From: Pseudomonas sputi
Lineage (GTDB): Bacteria > Pseudomonadota > Gammaproteobacteria > Pseudomonadales > Pseudomonadaceae
Assembly (NCBI RefSeq): GCF_021603585.1
Contig: NZ_BQHI01000005.1
Coordinates: forward strand, 124,001 to 188,000
DNA: 64,000 bases
Reading direction: 5' to 3'
The notes below the pieces were generated by a model. That model was not told where the DNA came from and ran no database searches. It saw nothing but the letters and a program-made list of their open reading frames with translations. Positions 35,907-44,635 of the stretch are shown here, piece by piece. The position numbers were made by a program, and so were the translations under genes. Position 1 is the first letter of the stretch. Every line of letters begins with the position of its first letter.

Positions 35907-36809
35907 ATGCAAAAAATCACGTTGCTCGGCTGCACTCTGGCGCTGGTTTTCGGCGCTCAGGCGCAGGCCAATGAAGTGCCGCTGACCGGTACGCTCGGCA
36001 AGATCGCCAGCGCCAACAGCATCACCCTGGGTTATCGCGATGCGTCGGTGCCGTTCTCGTATGTGGGCGATCACACCGGCCAGCCAATGGGGTATTCGGT
36101 GGAACTGGCGGACAAGATCGTCGAGCGCATCAAGCAGCAACTGGCGTTGCCGGAGCTGAAGGTGAAGTACAACCTGGTGACGTCGCAGACGCGGATTCCG
36201 CTGGTTCAGAACGGCACGGTCGACCTTGAATGCGGCTCCACCGGGGTAACCGCCGAACGGCAGAAGCAGGTCGCGTTCTCCTACGGTTTCATCTACGTCA
36301 AAGGTCAGCTCCTGACTGCCAGGGACAGCGGCATCAAAAGCTTCGATGACCTGCGCGGCAAGAACGTGGTGACCACCGCCGGCACCACCAACGAGCGCTA
36401 TCTGAAGAGCTACAACCTCGACCACAAACTGAACATGTTCGTCATCAGCGCCAAGGATCACGGCGAGGCATTCTAGATGCTGCAATCGGGGCGCGCGGCG
36501 GCGTTCTACATGGACGATGCGTTGCTCTACGGCGAGCGGGCCAAGGCACGTGATCCGCACAACTGGGTCGTGGTGGGGGAGGAGCAGTCGCGGGAAATCT
36601 ACAGCTGCATGGTGCGCAAGGATGATCCGCCGTTTCTTGCGCTGGTGAACGGCGTGTTGGCCGACCTGTACAGCTCGGGGGAAATCAACGGGATCTACCG
36701 CAAGTGGTTCGAGCAGCCGATCCCGCCGAAGGGCCTGAACCTTGAGTTCCCGATGACCAGCGAACTCAAGGCAATCATCGCCAGACCAACCAGTGATCCG
36801 GTGCAGTGA
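35907..36809 (+). pseudogene. Amino-acid ABC transporter substrate-binding protein, interrupted by in-frame TAG
   Basis: The reading frame from ATG 35907 encodes a signal peptide (about residues 1-21) and then a glutamate/aspartate (GltI-type) binding-protein domain. It stops at TAG 36474-36476 after HGEAF and continues in the same frame to 36809 through LQSGRAAAFYMDDALLYGERA and PIPPKGLNLEF. The full frame would give about 300 residues, normal for the family. Homologues have Arg or Gln where the stop lies, so a CAG-to-TAG change is the simplest explanation. The permease and ATPase genes are not nearby. The upstream part alone lacks one lobe and is unlikely to bind ligand. Confidence 0.85.
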
Positions 36810-36813
36810 CGGG

Positions 36814-37533
36814 TTAGAAATCACCCCACAGTTGCTGCGCCACCGCCAGCGCCACAACCGGCGCGGTCTCGGTGCGCAGCACGCGCGGGCCGAGGCGGGC
36901 GGCGTGGAAACCGTTGGACTTGGCCTGCTCGACTTCGGCGTCGGACAGGCCGCCTTCGGGGCCGATCAGGAACGCCAGCGTCGCAGGCTTGGCGTGGCTG
37001 ATCAACGGCTCGGCCACCGGATGCAAAACCAGTTTCAGTTCGGCCTGGGTCTGTTTCAGCCAGTCGGCCAGCAACACCGGTGGATGAATCACCGGCACTC
37101 GCGAACGACCGCATTGTTCGCAAGCGCTGATCGCCACCTGGCGCCAGTGCTGCAGGCGCTTGTCGGCGCGTTCGTCCTTGAGGCGGACTTCGCAGCGTTC
37201 GCTGAAGATCGGGGTGATTTCGGTCACCCCCAGTTCGGTGGCTTTCTGGATCGCCCAGTCCATCCGCTCGCCCCGGGACAGGCCCTGGCCGAGGTGGATC
37301 TGCAGCGGCGATTCGATTTGACCGGCGAACTGTTCGTCGATCTGCACCACCACGCGCTTCTTGCCGACCTCTACCAGCGATCCGCGAAACTCGTGGCCGG
37401 AACCGTCGAACAACTGCACCGCATCGCCCTCGGCCATGCGCAGCACGCGGCTGATGTAATGCGCCTGGGCTTCCGGCAGTTCGTGTTCGCCGGTGCCGAG
37501 CGGGGCGTCGATAAAAAAGCGGGACAGTCTCAT
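36814..37533 (-). CDS. rsmE: 16S rRNA m3U1498 methyltransferase RsmE
   Basis: RsmE (239 residues) methylates N3 of U1498 in the 16S rRNA decoding region. It has an N-terminal PUA-like part (HYISRVLRMAEGDAVQLFDGSGHEF) and a SPOUT domain with the C-terminal knot LAFLIGPEGGLSDAEVE and LGPRVLRTETAPVVAL. It ends five bases from the broken substrate-binding-protein gene on the opposite strand. The order rsmE-bioA is conserved in Pseudomonas. Confidence 0.96.
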   Translation of the reverse strand: MRLSRFFIDAPLGTGEHELPEAQAHYISRVLRMAEGDAVQLFDGSGHEFRGSLVEVGKKRVVVQIDEQFAGQIESPLQIHLGQGLSRGERMDWAIQKATELGVTEITPIFSERCEVRLKDERADKRLQHWRQVAISACEQCGRSRVPVIHPPVLLADWLKQTQAELKLVLHPVAEPLISHAKPATLAFLIGPEGGLSDAEVEQAKSNGFHAARLGPRVLRTETAPVVALAVAQQLWGDF

Positions 37534-37554
37534 TTCGGGTCTCTCTGGTTAGAT

Positions 37555-37579
37555 CGTTCCCACGCACCGCGTGGGAACG
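37555..37579. repeat. REP-like hairpin between bioA and rsmE
   Basis: CGTTCCCACGC (37555-37565) pairs perfectly with GCGTGGGAACG (37569-37579) around a three-base loop. It is a single unit of the same family as the larger repeat at 31829-31926. It sits in the 70-base gap between two minus-strand genes. Confidence 0.8.
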
Positions 37580-37603
37580 AGCCGTCACCTTAAGTGAAAA
37601 CAA

Positions 37604-39010
37604 TCAGCCCGGATCACGAAACCCGGGATGGAAATCCTTCGGCACCGCCACGCTGACGCTGTCACGGGTGGCAATGTCGATGCCTTCGCTGGCGACTTCG
37701 GCGAGGAAGTCGATCTGCTCCGGGGTGATTACGTACGGCGGCAGGAAATACACCACGCTGCCCAGCGGACGCAGCAGCGCACCACGCTCCAGCGCATGCT
37801 GGAACACCTTCAGTCCGCGACGTTCCTGCCACGGGTAGGCTTCCTTCGATGCCTTGTCCTTGACCATCTCGATCGCCAGAACCATGCCGGTCTGACGGAC
37901 TTCCGAAACATTCGGATGGTCCACCAGATGCGCCGTCGCCGAAGCCATGCGCTGAGCCAGTGCCCGGTTGTTTTCGATCACGTTGTCCTGTTCGAAGATA
38001 TCCAGGGTCGCCAACGCCGCCGCGCACGCCAGCGGATTGCCGGTGTAGCTGTGCGAATGCAGGAACGCACGCAGGGTCGGGTAATCGTCGTAGAACGCGC
38101 TGTACACCTCGTCGGTGGTCAGGCACGCGGCCAGCGGCAGATAACCGCCGGTCAGGGCTTTCGACAGGCACAGGAAGTCCGGGCGGATGCCGGCCTGTTC
38201 ACAGGCGAACATTGTCCCGGTGCGGCCGAAGCCGACGGCGATTTCGTCGTGGATCAGGTGCACGCTGTAGCGGTCGCAGGCTTCGCGCAACAGCTTGAGG
38301 TACACCGGGTGATACATGCGCATGCCGCCGGCGCCCTGGATCAGCGGCTCGACGATCACGGCGGCGACGCTGTCATGGTTTTCCGCCAGCGTCTGTTCCA
38401 TGGCCGCGAACATATTGCGCGAATGCTCTTCCCAGCTCATGCCCTGCGGGCGCAGGTAGCAATCCGGGCTCGGCACCTTGAGGGTGTCCATCAGCAAGGC
38501 TTTATAGGTTTCGGTGAACAACGGCACATCACCGACCGACATCGCCGCCATGGTCTCGCCGTGGTAGCTGTTGGTCAGGGTGACGAAGCGCTTCTTGTTC
38601 GGCTGGCCGCGGTTGAGCCAGTAGTGAAAGCTCATTTTCAGCGCGACTTCGATGCAGGATGAACCGTTATCGGCGTAGAACACCCGGTTCAGGCCTTCCG
38701 GTGTCATCTTCACCAGACGTTCCGACAGTTCGATCACCGGTTGATGGCTGAAACCGGCCAGAATCACGTGTTCCAGCTGATCGACCTGATCCTTGATGCG
38801 CTGGTTGATGCGCGGGTTGGCGTGGCCGAACACGTTGACCCACCAGGAGCTGACCGCATCCAGATAACGCTTGCCCTCGAAGTCTTCCAGCCAGACGCCT
38901 TCACCGCGCTTGATCGGGATCAGCGGCAGCTGTTCGTGGTCTTTCATCTGGGTGCAGGGATGCCACAGCACCGCGAGATCGCGTTGCATCCACTGGTGGT
39001 TCAGGCCCAT
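37604..39010 (-). CDS. bioA: Adenosylmethionine-8-amino-7-oxononanoate aminotransferase
   Basis: BioA (468 residues) uses SAM as amino donor to make 7,8-diaminopelargonate in biotin synthesis. It is a class III PLP aminotransferase: WVNVFGHANPRINQRI near the start, the aspartate in LIHDEIAVGFGRTGTMFACEQ, and the PLP lysine in LCLSKALTGGYLPLAACL are visible. It is transcribed divergently from the flavin amine oxidase, across a 223-base gap in which I could not identify a BirA-like operator. The remaining bio genes are not in the window. Confidence 0.96.
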   Translation of the reverse strand: MGLNHQWMQRDLAVLWHPCTQMKDHEQLPLIPIKRGEGVWLEDFEGKRYLDAVSSWWVNVFGHANPRINQRIKDQVDQLEHVILAGFSHQPVIELSERLVKMTPEGLNRVFYADNGSSCIEVALKMSFHYWLNRGQPNKKRFVTLTNSYHGETMAAMSVGDVPLFTETYKALLMDTLKVPSPDCYLRPQGMSWEEHSRNMFAAMEQTLAENHDSVAAVIVEPLIQGAGGMRMYHPVYLKLLREACDRYSVHLIHDEIAVGFGRTGTMFACEQAGIRPDFLCLSKALTGGYLPLAACLTTDEVYSAFYDDYPTLRAFLHSHSYTGNPLACAAALATLDIFEQDNVIENNRALAQRMASATAHLVDHPNVSEVRQTGMVLAIEMVKDKASKEAYPWQERRGLKVFQHALERGALLRPLGSVVYFLPPYVITPEQIDFLAEVASEGIDIATRDSVSVAVPKDFHPGFRDPG

Positions 39011-39233
39011 GTTCAGTCTCCTCGAGGCGGCTCGCGTCAGGCGCGGGCAAACAATCGCGCAAGCCTATGCAATGCGTCGCGCCGGGACAACCCATTGTGT
39101 CGAATGAGCTACTTTGTATGGGCCGAGAGACGTCGCTGGCGGCGTTTTGATGGCTGACGTATTCTTCGCGCTTCTTTGGGTCGTCTGACCCGTAAAGCTG
39201 CTTTTTCCTACGTGTATTTCCGGAGTTCGCTGA

Positions 39234-41012
39234 ATGTCTGTCGGTTGGCTGCGCGCCTGTGCGCTGGTGGTGTTGGGGCTGTTCAGCGTTACGGCGCTGG
39301 CCAAGGATAAAACCGCGATCGTGATCGGCGGCGGGCTGTCGGGCCTGACGGCAGCTTACGAGCTGCAGAACAAAGGCTGGCAGGTCACACTGCTGGAAGC
39401 CAAACCGAGCCTGGGCGGTCGCTCGGGCATGGCCACCAGCGAGTGGATCGGCAATGACAAGACTCAACCGGTGCTGAACAAGTACGTTTCGACGTTCAAG
39501 CTGAGCACCACGCCGGCACCTGAGTTCGTACGTATCCCGGGTTACCTGATCGACGGCGAGTATTTCTCCGCCGCCGACCTGGCCACCAAACAGCCCGCCA
39601 CGGCCGAAGCGCTCAAACGCTACGAGAAGACCCGTGACGATCTGGCGCGTTCGATCGACGATCCGCAAAACCCGGCCGCGACCAACACCCTGCACGCCCT
39701 GGACCAGATCAACGTCTCGAGCTGGCTCGACAAGCAGAACCTGCCGGCCACCGCGCGTCAGTTGATCAACCAGGATATCCGCACCCACTACGATGAGCCT
39801 TCGCGCCTGTCGCTGCTGTACTTCGCGCAGCAGAGCCGGGTGTATCGCGGCGTGTCCGACCGTGACCTGCGTGCCTCGCGTCTGGTCGGTGGCAGTCCGG
39901 TACTGGCCCAGGCCTTCGTCAAACAGCTGAAAACCATCAAGACCAACTCGCCAGTATCGGCCATCACCCAGGACAAGGACGGCGTGACCGTCAAGGTCGG
40001 CAGCGTCGGCTACCAGGCCGATTACGTTGTGCTGGCGGTGCCGTTGCGCGCCCTCAACAAAATCCAGTTGACCCCGGCGCTGGACGCTCAGCACCTGGCC
40101 GCGATCAAAGGCACCAACTACGGCTGGCGCGACCAGATCATGCTGAAGTTCAAGACGCCTGTGTGGGAAAGCAAGGCGCGGATGTCCGGCGAGATCTACA
40201 GCAACACCGGCCTTGGCATGTTGTGGATCGAGCCGGCCCTGAAGGGCGGCGCCAACGTGGTGATCAATTTGTCCGGCGACAACGCCCGGGTGATGCAGGC
40301 CTTCGGCGACAAGCAGATGGTCGATCAGGTGCTGATTCGTCTGCACGCGTTTTATCCACAGGCCCGTGGCTCGTTCACCGGTTATGAAATCCGTCGCTAC
40401 AGCACCGATCCATCGACCGGTGGTTCGTACCTGGCCTTCGGCCCTGGCCAGATCAGCAAATTCTGGCGCCTGTGGGAGCGTCCTTTGCAACGCGTAGCGT
40501 TTGCCGGCGAGCACACCGACACCTTGTACCCGGGCACCCTGGAAGGCGCACTGCGCACCGGCCAGCGTGCGGCCAGTCAGGTTGAAGACCTGGCGGCGGG
40601 CAAATCGTTTGAACCGGCCAAGGTCGGCCCGGCAGCGGCCACCGCCGCAGCGGCGGGTGCGGGCGCGGCAGTCGCGGCGAAGAAAGGCAACTTCTTCACC
40701 AACCTGTTCGGCGGTTCGGACGACGACAAGAAACCAGAGCCAGTGAAAGCGCCAGAGCCGGCACCTGCTCCAGCCGCTCCAGCGCCTGCACCGACCCCGG
40801 CCCCTGCGCCAGCTCCGGTGGAAGCACCGAAGCCGGCAGCTCCGGTAAAAGCCGAGCCGGCGAAAAAAGCGGCAGCCAAGCCAGCAGCGAAGAAACCTGC
40901 GGCGAAGGCCGAGGCGAAAAAAGCCCCGGCCAAACCTGCAGCGAAAAAGGCTGAGCCGGCGAAGAAGCCAGCCGCCAAACCGGCGGCGAGCACCGAGACC
41001 AAAGCGCAGTAA
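39234..41012 (+). CDS. Flavin monoamine oxidase-family protein with Lys/Ala/Pro-rich C-terminal tail
   Basis: The 592-residue protein has a signal peptide (about residues 1-23). A FAD-binding GGGLSGLTAAYELQNKGW lies at about 32-49, with LEAKPSLGGRSG following. The amine-oxidase C-terminal FAD motif is VAFAGEHTDTLYPGTLEGAL at about residues 422-441. From about residue 465 it changes to a short helical patch (KKGNFFTNLFGG), then a tail of PEPAPAPAAP and AKKAAAKPAAKKPAAK repeats to the end. The tail resembles histone H1-like or cell-wall/membrane linker segments. The substrate is unknown. CGGAG lies upstream of the ATG. Confidence 0.85.
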   Translation: MSVGWLRACALVVLGLFSVTALAKDKTAIVIGGGLSGLTAAYELQNKGWQVTLLEAKPSLGGRSGMATSEWIGNDKTQPVLNKYVSTFKLSTTPAPEFVRIPGYLIDGEYFSAADLATKQPATAEALKRYEKTRDDLARSIDDPQNPAATNTLHALDQINVSSWLDKQNLPATARQLINQDIRTHYDEPSRLSLLYFAQQSRVYRGVSDRDLRASRLVGGSPVLAQAFVKQLKTIKTNSPVSAITQDKDGVTVKVGSVGYQADYVVLAVPLRALNKIQLTPALDAQHLAAIKGTNYGWRDQIMLKFKTPVWESKARMSGEIYSNTGLGMLWIEPALKGGANVVINLSGDNARVMQAFGDKQMVDQVLIRLHAFYPQARGSFTGYEIRRYSTDPSTGGSYLAFGPGQISKFWRLWERPLQRVAFAGEHTDTLYPGTLEGALRTGQRAASQVEDLAAGKSFEPAKVGPAAATAAAAGAGAAVAAKKGNFFTNLFGGSDDDKKPEPVKAPEPAPAPAAPAPAPTPAPAPAPVEAPKPAAPVKAEPAKKAAAKPAAKKPAAKAEAKKAPAKPAAKKAEPAKKPAAKPAASTETKAQ

Positions 41013-41030
41013 GGCTTTGCGGTGAATGAA

Positions 41031-41060
41031 AAAGCGCGGCTTTCAGGCCGCGCTTTTTTT
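41031..41060 (+). terminator. Terminator after the amine oxidase gene
   Basis: A ten-base perfect stem (41031-41040 with 41047-41056) around a six-base loop is followed by a T-run. It lies 19 bases after the stop codon. It is flanked by A residues on the left, but the next gene is co-directional, so it serves the plus strand. Confidence 0.92.
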
Positions 41061-41228
41061 GCCCGTGATATTCACAACATCCCGCCACACGTTTGTCTTT
41101 AATCTTTCCTTAACTCCCCTGTTCAAGACTCTTGATCGTATTTCTCGATATTTCAAAGCAAAATTTTCCGCTTTAATTCGATAGATAACTCGCTAGTCTT
41201 GGTTCGCAGTTCTCACAGGATTTGGGCA

Positions 41229-41780
41229 ATGCAGCTACGTAACTCTTCTTCGCGCTACGGTTGGGTCAGCATCTTCATGCACTGGGGTGTGGCGCTGGCA
41301 GTCTTCGGGCTGTTCGCGCTGGGCTTGTGGATGGTGGGGCTGGATTACTACAGCACCTGGCGCAAAGACGCGCCGGATCTGCACAAGAGCATCGGTCTGG
41401 TGCTGTTGGGTGTGATGGTGTTGCGGGTGTTGTGGCGTTTTGTCAGCCCACCGCCGCCAACGTTGCAAAGCTACAGCCGCATGACCCGCATCGGCGCCAG
41501 GTTCGGCCATGGGTTTCTGTACCTTGCGCTGTTCGCTGTGATGATTGCCGGTTACCTGATTTCCACCGCAGACGGTGTCGGGATCCCGGTGTTTGGCCTG
41601 TTTGAAGTTCCTGCACTGGTTTCCGGACTACCGGATCAGGCAGATACCGCCGGTGTGATTCATCTCTGGCTGGCATGGGCGCTGGTAATTTTTTCCGGCC
41701 TTCATGCGTTGGCAGCATTGAAGCACCACTTTATCGATCGTGATGCGACCCTGACACGAATGCTGGGACGCAAAGCCTGA
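41229..41780 (+). CDS. Cytochrome b561 family membrane protein
   Basis: The 183-residue protein has four hydrophobic helices and the heme-ligand histidines expected for cytochrome b561: [19 protein letters not shown], and the C-terminal [11 protein letters not shown] and [12 protein letters not shown]. It probably transfers electrons across or within the inner membrane. I start at the ATG at 41229. It lies 32 bases before the yceI start, and b561-YceI pairs are common in proteobacteria, which suggests a shared role in isoprenoid or quinone redox handling. Confidence 0.92.
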   Translation: MQLRNSSSRYGWVSIFMHWGVALAVFGLFALGLWMVGLDYYSTWRKDAPDLHKSIGLVLLGVMVLRVLWRFVSPPPPTLQSYSRMTRIGARFGHGFLYLALFAVMIAGYLISTADGVGIPVFGLFEVPALVSGLPDQADTAGVIHLWLAWALVIFSGLHALAALKHHFIDRDATLTRMLGRKA

Positions 41781-41812
41781 TGTTCAACCTCGACTCCAAA
41801 GGAAAACAAAGC

Positions 41813-42406
41813 ATGTTGAAAAAGACTCTGGCCGCTCTGGCAATCGGCTCCGCCGTCCTGTCCGCCAACGTGATGGCCGCTGACTACGTGGTTGACAAAG
41901 AAGGCCAGCACGCCTTCGTCGACTTCAAGATCAGCCACCTGGGCTACAGCTACATCACCGGTACCTTCAAGGACATCAGCGGCAAGTTCAGCTTCGACGC
42001 CGCCAAGCCTGAAGACAGCAAGATCGAGTTCGACGTGAAAACCGCCAGCGTGTTCACCAACCACGCCGAGCGCGACAAGCACATCGCCAGCAAAGACTTC
42101 CTGGACGTGGGCAAGTTCGCCGACGCCAAGTTCGTTTCCACCAGCGTCAAATCCACCGGCAAGAACGCCGCTGGCAAAGACACGGCTGACGTGACCGGCG
42201 ACCTGACGCTGCACGGCGTGACCAAGCCGATCGTGGTCAAGGCTACGTTCCTGGGTGAAGGCAAGGATCCATGGGGCGGCTACCGTGCCGGCTTCGAAGG
42301 CACCACCAGCATCAAGCGCTCTGATTTCGGCAAGATGATGGATCTGGGCCCACAGTCCGACAACGTCGACCTGTACATCTCGTTTGAAGGTGTCAAAGCG
42401 AAGTAA
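41813..42406 (+). CDS. YceI family periplasmic protein
   Basis: The 197-residue protein has a signal peptide ([22 protein letters not shown]) and a lipocalin-like YceI domain with [31 protein letters not shown] and the [18 protein letters not shown] motif. YceI homologues bind polyisoprenoids. The P. aeruginosa orthologue at this locus is described as the secreted protease PasP, which I recall but cannot confirm from sequence. The ATG at 41813 has AAAGGA upstream. Two terminators follow. Confidence 0.93.
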   Translation: MLKKTLAALAIGSAVLSANVMAADYVVDKEGQHAFVDFKISHLGYSYITGTFKDISGKFSFDAAKPEDSKIEFDVKTASVFTNHAERDKHIASKDFLDVGKFADAKFVSTSVKSTGKNAAGKDTADVTGDLTLHGVTKPIVVKATFLGEGKDPWGGYRAGFEGTTSIKRSDFGKMMDLGPQSDNVDLYISFEGVKAK

Positions 42407-42422
42407 TTTTCGCCGGCCACAC

Positions 42423-42458
42423 AAAACGCCCCCGGTCTTGCGGCCGGGGGCGTTTTTT
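42423..42458 (+). terminator. First terminator after yceI
   Basis: An 11-base GC-rich stem (42425-42435 with 42444-42454) flanked by A and T runs follows the yceI stop by about 17 bases. Its A-run also makes it usable from the opposite strand. Confidence 0.93.
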
Positions 42459-42494
42459 ATTGCCTGCAGAAACACTCATCTCGACAGGGCCCAT

Positions 42495-42528
42495 AAAAAT
42501 GCCCCGGTTTTCAGGCCGGGGCATTTTT
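42495..42528. terminator. Second, bidirectional terminator between yceI and rhlE
   Basis: A 13-position stem (42495-42507 with 42516-42528) begins with five A residues and ends with five T residues. It can end both yceI and the convergent rhlE transcript, whose stop is at 42545. Confidence 0.93.
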
Positions 42529-42544
42529 CACTGCAGTCGAAAAC

Positions 42545-44413
42545 TCAGCGATTGCGGGTCAACAAGGCCGGTTTTTCACCGCGTGGGCGGCTTGGCAGTT
42601 GATCCAGCTGCTCAGGCGTCGGGAAGCGGTCGGCTTTCGATTCCTTGTGCATGATCTTCGGCCCGCTGCTGCGCGGGTTCTGCACGGCCGGTTCAGCGCG
42701 TTGCTGATCGTCACGGGCCGGGCGGCGGTTGCGCGAGTTTTCGTCGCGACGACCCTGGCCGTCACGCGGTGCACCGTTGCGTGGGCCATTGCGTTTGCCT
42801 GGCGGGGTGCCGGTGCTCGAACCGTTGCTGTTACGCGGGCCGTTCTGGCGACCTTGCGACTGACCGCCGCGTGGTGCGCCCGAACCTGCGCCTTGCGCCG
42901 GAGCGCCTGGACGACGGTTGCGACCACCGGCCGGTGCCTGCTTCGGCACGTAATCGACACGGTTACCGAAGTTATCGATATCGTCGTCGAGGAACTCGTC
43001 CGGAGCACGGTCAGCAGCGGCGCGTGGCGGCTGGCTTGGCTGGCGCTGTTCGCGGGCCGGAGTGCCTTCACGCGGCTTTTGTTGACGGGCTGGACGCTCG
43101 CCACGTTCGCCGGCCGGTTTTTCCTTGCCTTTGTCTTTGCCTTTGTCTTTACGACCGCCGCCACCGCCGCCGCCATTCGGGCCGTCACCGCGTGGGCCGC
43201 GGGCATTGCGCGGGTTGCGCATGTCCGGACGTTCACGGGCTTCCGGCTTCTCGGCCTCGATGGTGCTGGCATCGAAGCCCATCAGGTCGCCGTCGGCGAT
43301 TTTCTGCTTGGTCATGCGTTCGATGCTTTTCAGCAGTTTTTCTTCGTCCGGCGCGACCAGCGAGATCGCCTCGCCCGAGCGACCGGCCCGGCCGGTACGG
43401 CCGATACGGTGCACGTAGTCTTCATCGACGTTCGGCAGTTCGAAGTTGACCACGTGTGGCAACTGGTCGATGTCCAGGCCACGGGCGGCGATGTCGGTGG
43501 CAACCAGGATGCGCACTTCACCGGCCTTGAAGTCGGCCAGGGCTTTGGTGCGGGCGTTCTGGCTCTTGTTGCCGTGGATCGCCACAGCCGGCAGGCCGTG
43601 TTTGTCCAGGTACTCGGCCAGACGGTTGGCGCCGTGCTTGGTGCGGGTGAATACCAGCACCTGTTCCCACGCGCCGGCGGTGATCAGGTGGGCCAGCAGC
43701 GCACGCTTGTGGCTGGCCGGCAGACGGAACACGCGTTGCTCGATGCGCTCGACCGTGGTGTTCGGCGGCGTCACTTCGATGCGTTCCGGGTTGTGCAGCA
43801 GCTTGCCGGCAAGGTCGGTGATGTCTTTGGAGAAGGTTGCCGAGAACAGCAGGTTCTGGCGCTTGGCCGGCAGACGGGCGAGGACTTTCTTCACGTCGTG
43901 GACGAAGCCCATGTCGAGCATGCGGTCGGCTTCGTCGAGCACGAGGATTTCAACGTGGGACAGATCGACGCTGCCCTGGCCGCACAGGTCGAGCAGGCGA
44001 CCCGGGCAGGCAACGAGGACGTCCACGCCACGGGACATGGCCTGAACCTGCGGGTTCATGCCGACGCCGCCGAAGATGCACGCGCTGACGAATTTCAGGT
44101 CGCGGGCGTAGATCTTGAAGCTGTCGTGAACCTGGGCCGCGAGTTCGCGGGTCGGCGTCAGGACCAGCACGCGCGGCTGGCGCGGGCCGTGGCGCTGGGA
44201 TTTGTCCGGGTGGCCGTTGGGGAACAGCCGCTCCAGGATCGGAAGGGCGAAACCGCCGGTTTTACCAGTACCTGTCTGAGCCGCAACCATCAGGTCGCGA
44301 CCTTGCAACACGGCGGGAATGGCCCGCTGTTGCACCGGAGTAGGCTCGGTATAGCCCGCATCTTCGATAGCGCGGACCAAAGCCTCGGAGAGACCGAGGG
44401 AAGCAAAGGACAT
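42545..44413 (-). CDS. rhlE: DEAD-box ATP-dependent RNA helicase RhlE
   Basis: This 622-residue RNA helicase unwinds RNA in ribosome assembly, RNA decay or cold adaptation. The Q motif ([26 protein letters not shown]), Walker A AQTGTGKT at residues 45-52, DEAD, SAT and the C-terminal helicase [18 protein letters not shown] motif are all present in the first 380 residues. The rest is a low-complexity Gly/Lys/Arg/Pro-rich basic tail, probably for RNA binding. I start at the ATG at 44411-44413, preceded by AGGA; a longer open frame upstream has no helicase character. Confidence 0.95.
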   Translation of the reverse strand: MSFASLGLSEALVRAIEDAGYTEPTPVQQRAIPAVLQGRDLMVAAQTGTGKTGGFALPILERLFPNGHPDKSQRHGPRQPRVLVLTPTRELAAQVHDSFKIYARDLKFVSACIFGGVGMNPQVQAMSRGVDVLVACPGRLLDLCGQGSVDLSHVEILVLDEADRMLDMGFVHDVKKVLARLPAKRQNLLFSATFSKDITDLAGKLLHNPERIEVTPPNTTVERIEQRVFRLPASHKRALLAHLITAGAWEQVLVFTRTKHGANRLAEYLDKHGLPAVAIHGNKSQNARTKALADFKAGEVRILVATDIAARGLDIDQLPHVVNFELPNVDEDYVHRIGRTGRAGRSGEAISLVAPDEEKLLKSIERMTKQKIADGDLMGFDASTIEAEKPEARERPDMRNPRNARGPRGDGPNGGGGGGGRKDKGKDKGKEKPAGERGERPARQQKPREGTPAREQRQPSQPPRAAADRAPDEFLDDDIDNFGNRVDYVPKQAPAGGRNRRPGAPAQGAGSGAPRGGQSQGRQNGPRNSNGSSTGTPPGKRNGPRNGAPRDGQGRRDENSRNRRPARDDQQRAEPAVQNPRSSGPKIMHKESKADRFPTPEQLDQLPSRPRGEKPALLTRNR

Positions 44414-44635
44414 GAGTAATCCTGTTTCAGTTAGGGCTTGGCCCAATGGGAGTCTTGCCTGGCGCGAATGGCGTTTAAGAGGACGCAATCCCGTCCGGTC
44501 CTGCTGCGGTTCCGAAGGCACGTCCGGAGCGCTCGCGCGGGCTGAAAAGCTGCGCTGTAGCGGGTCGGGAGGCCTGTTACGGTTCCGGGCGTCCGGGCGT
44601 GAGCCTGGCGGGAACGCCGGAGTATAACAGAGCAA

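Noticed and set aside
39011-39233. BirA-type operator before bioA
   Set aside because: I looked for a long TTGTTAACC-type dyad between bioA and the oxidase gene and found none convincing.
40737-41010. Short direct repeats in the oxidase tail, considered as a tandem or CRISPR-like array
   Set aside because: They encode protein in frame and reflect low-complexity Lys/Ala/Pro composition.
42599-44419. 600-codon open frame on the plus strand opposite rhlE
   Set aside because: The translation has no family similarity and mirrors the helicase codons; rhlE itself has all DEAD-box motifs.
44414-44635. Possible N-terminal extension of RhlE by 74 codons
   Set aside because: The extension has no helicase similarity, whereas the ATG at 44413 has an AGGA and gives the conserved start.
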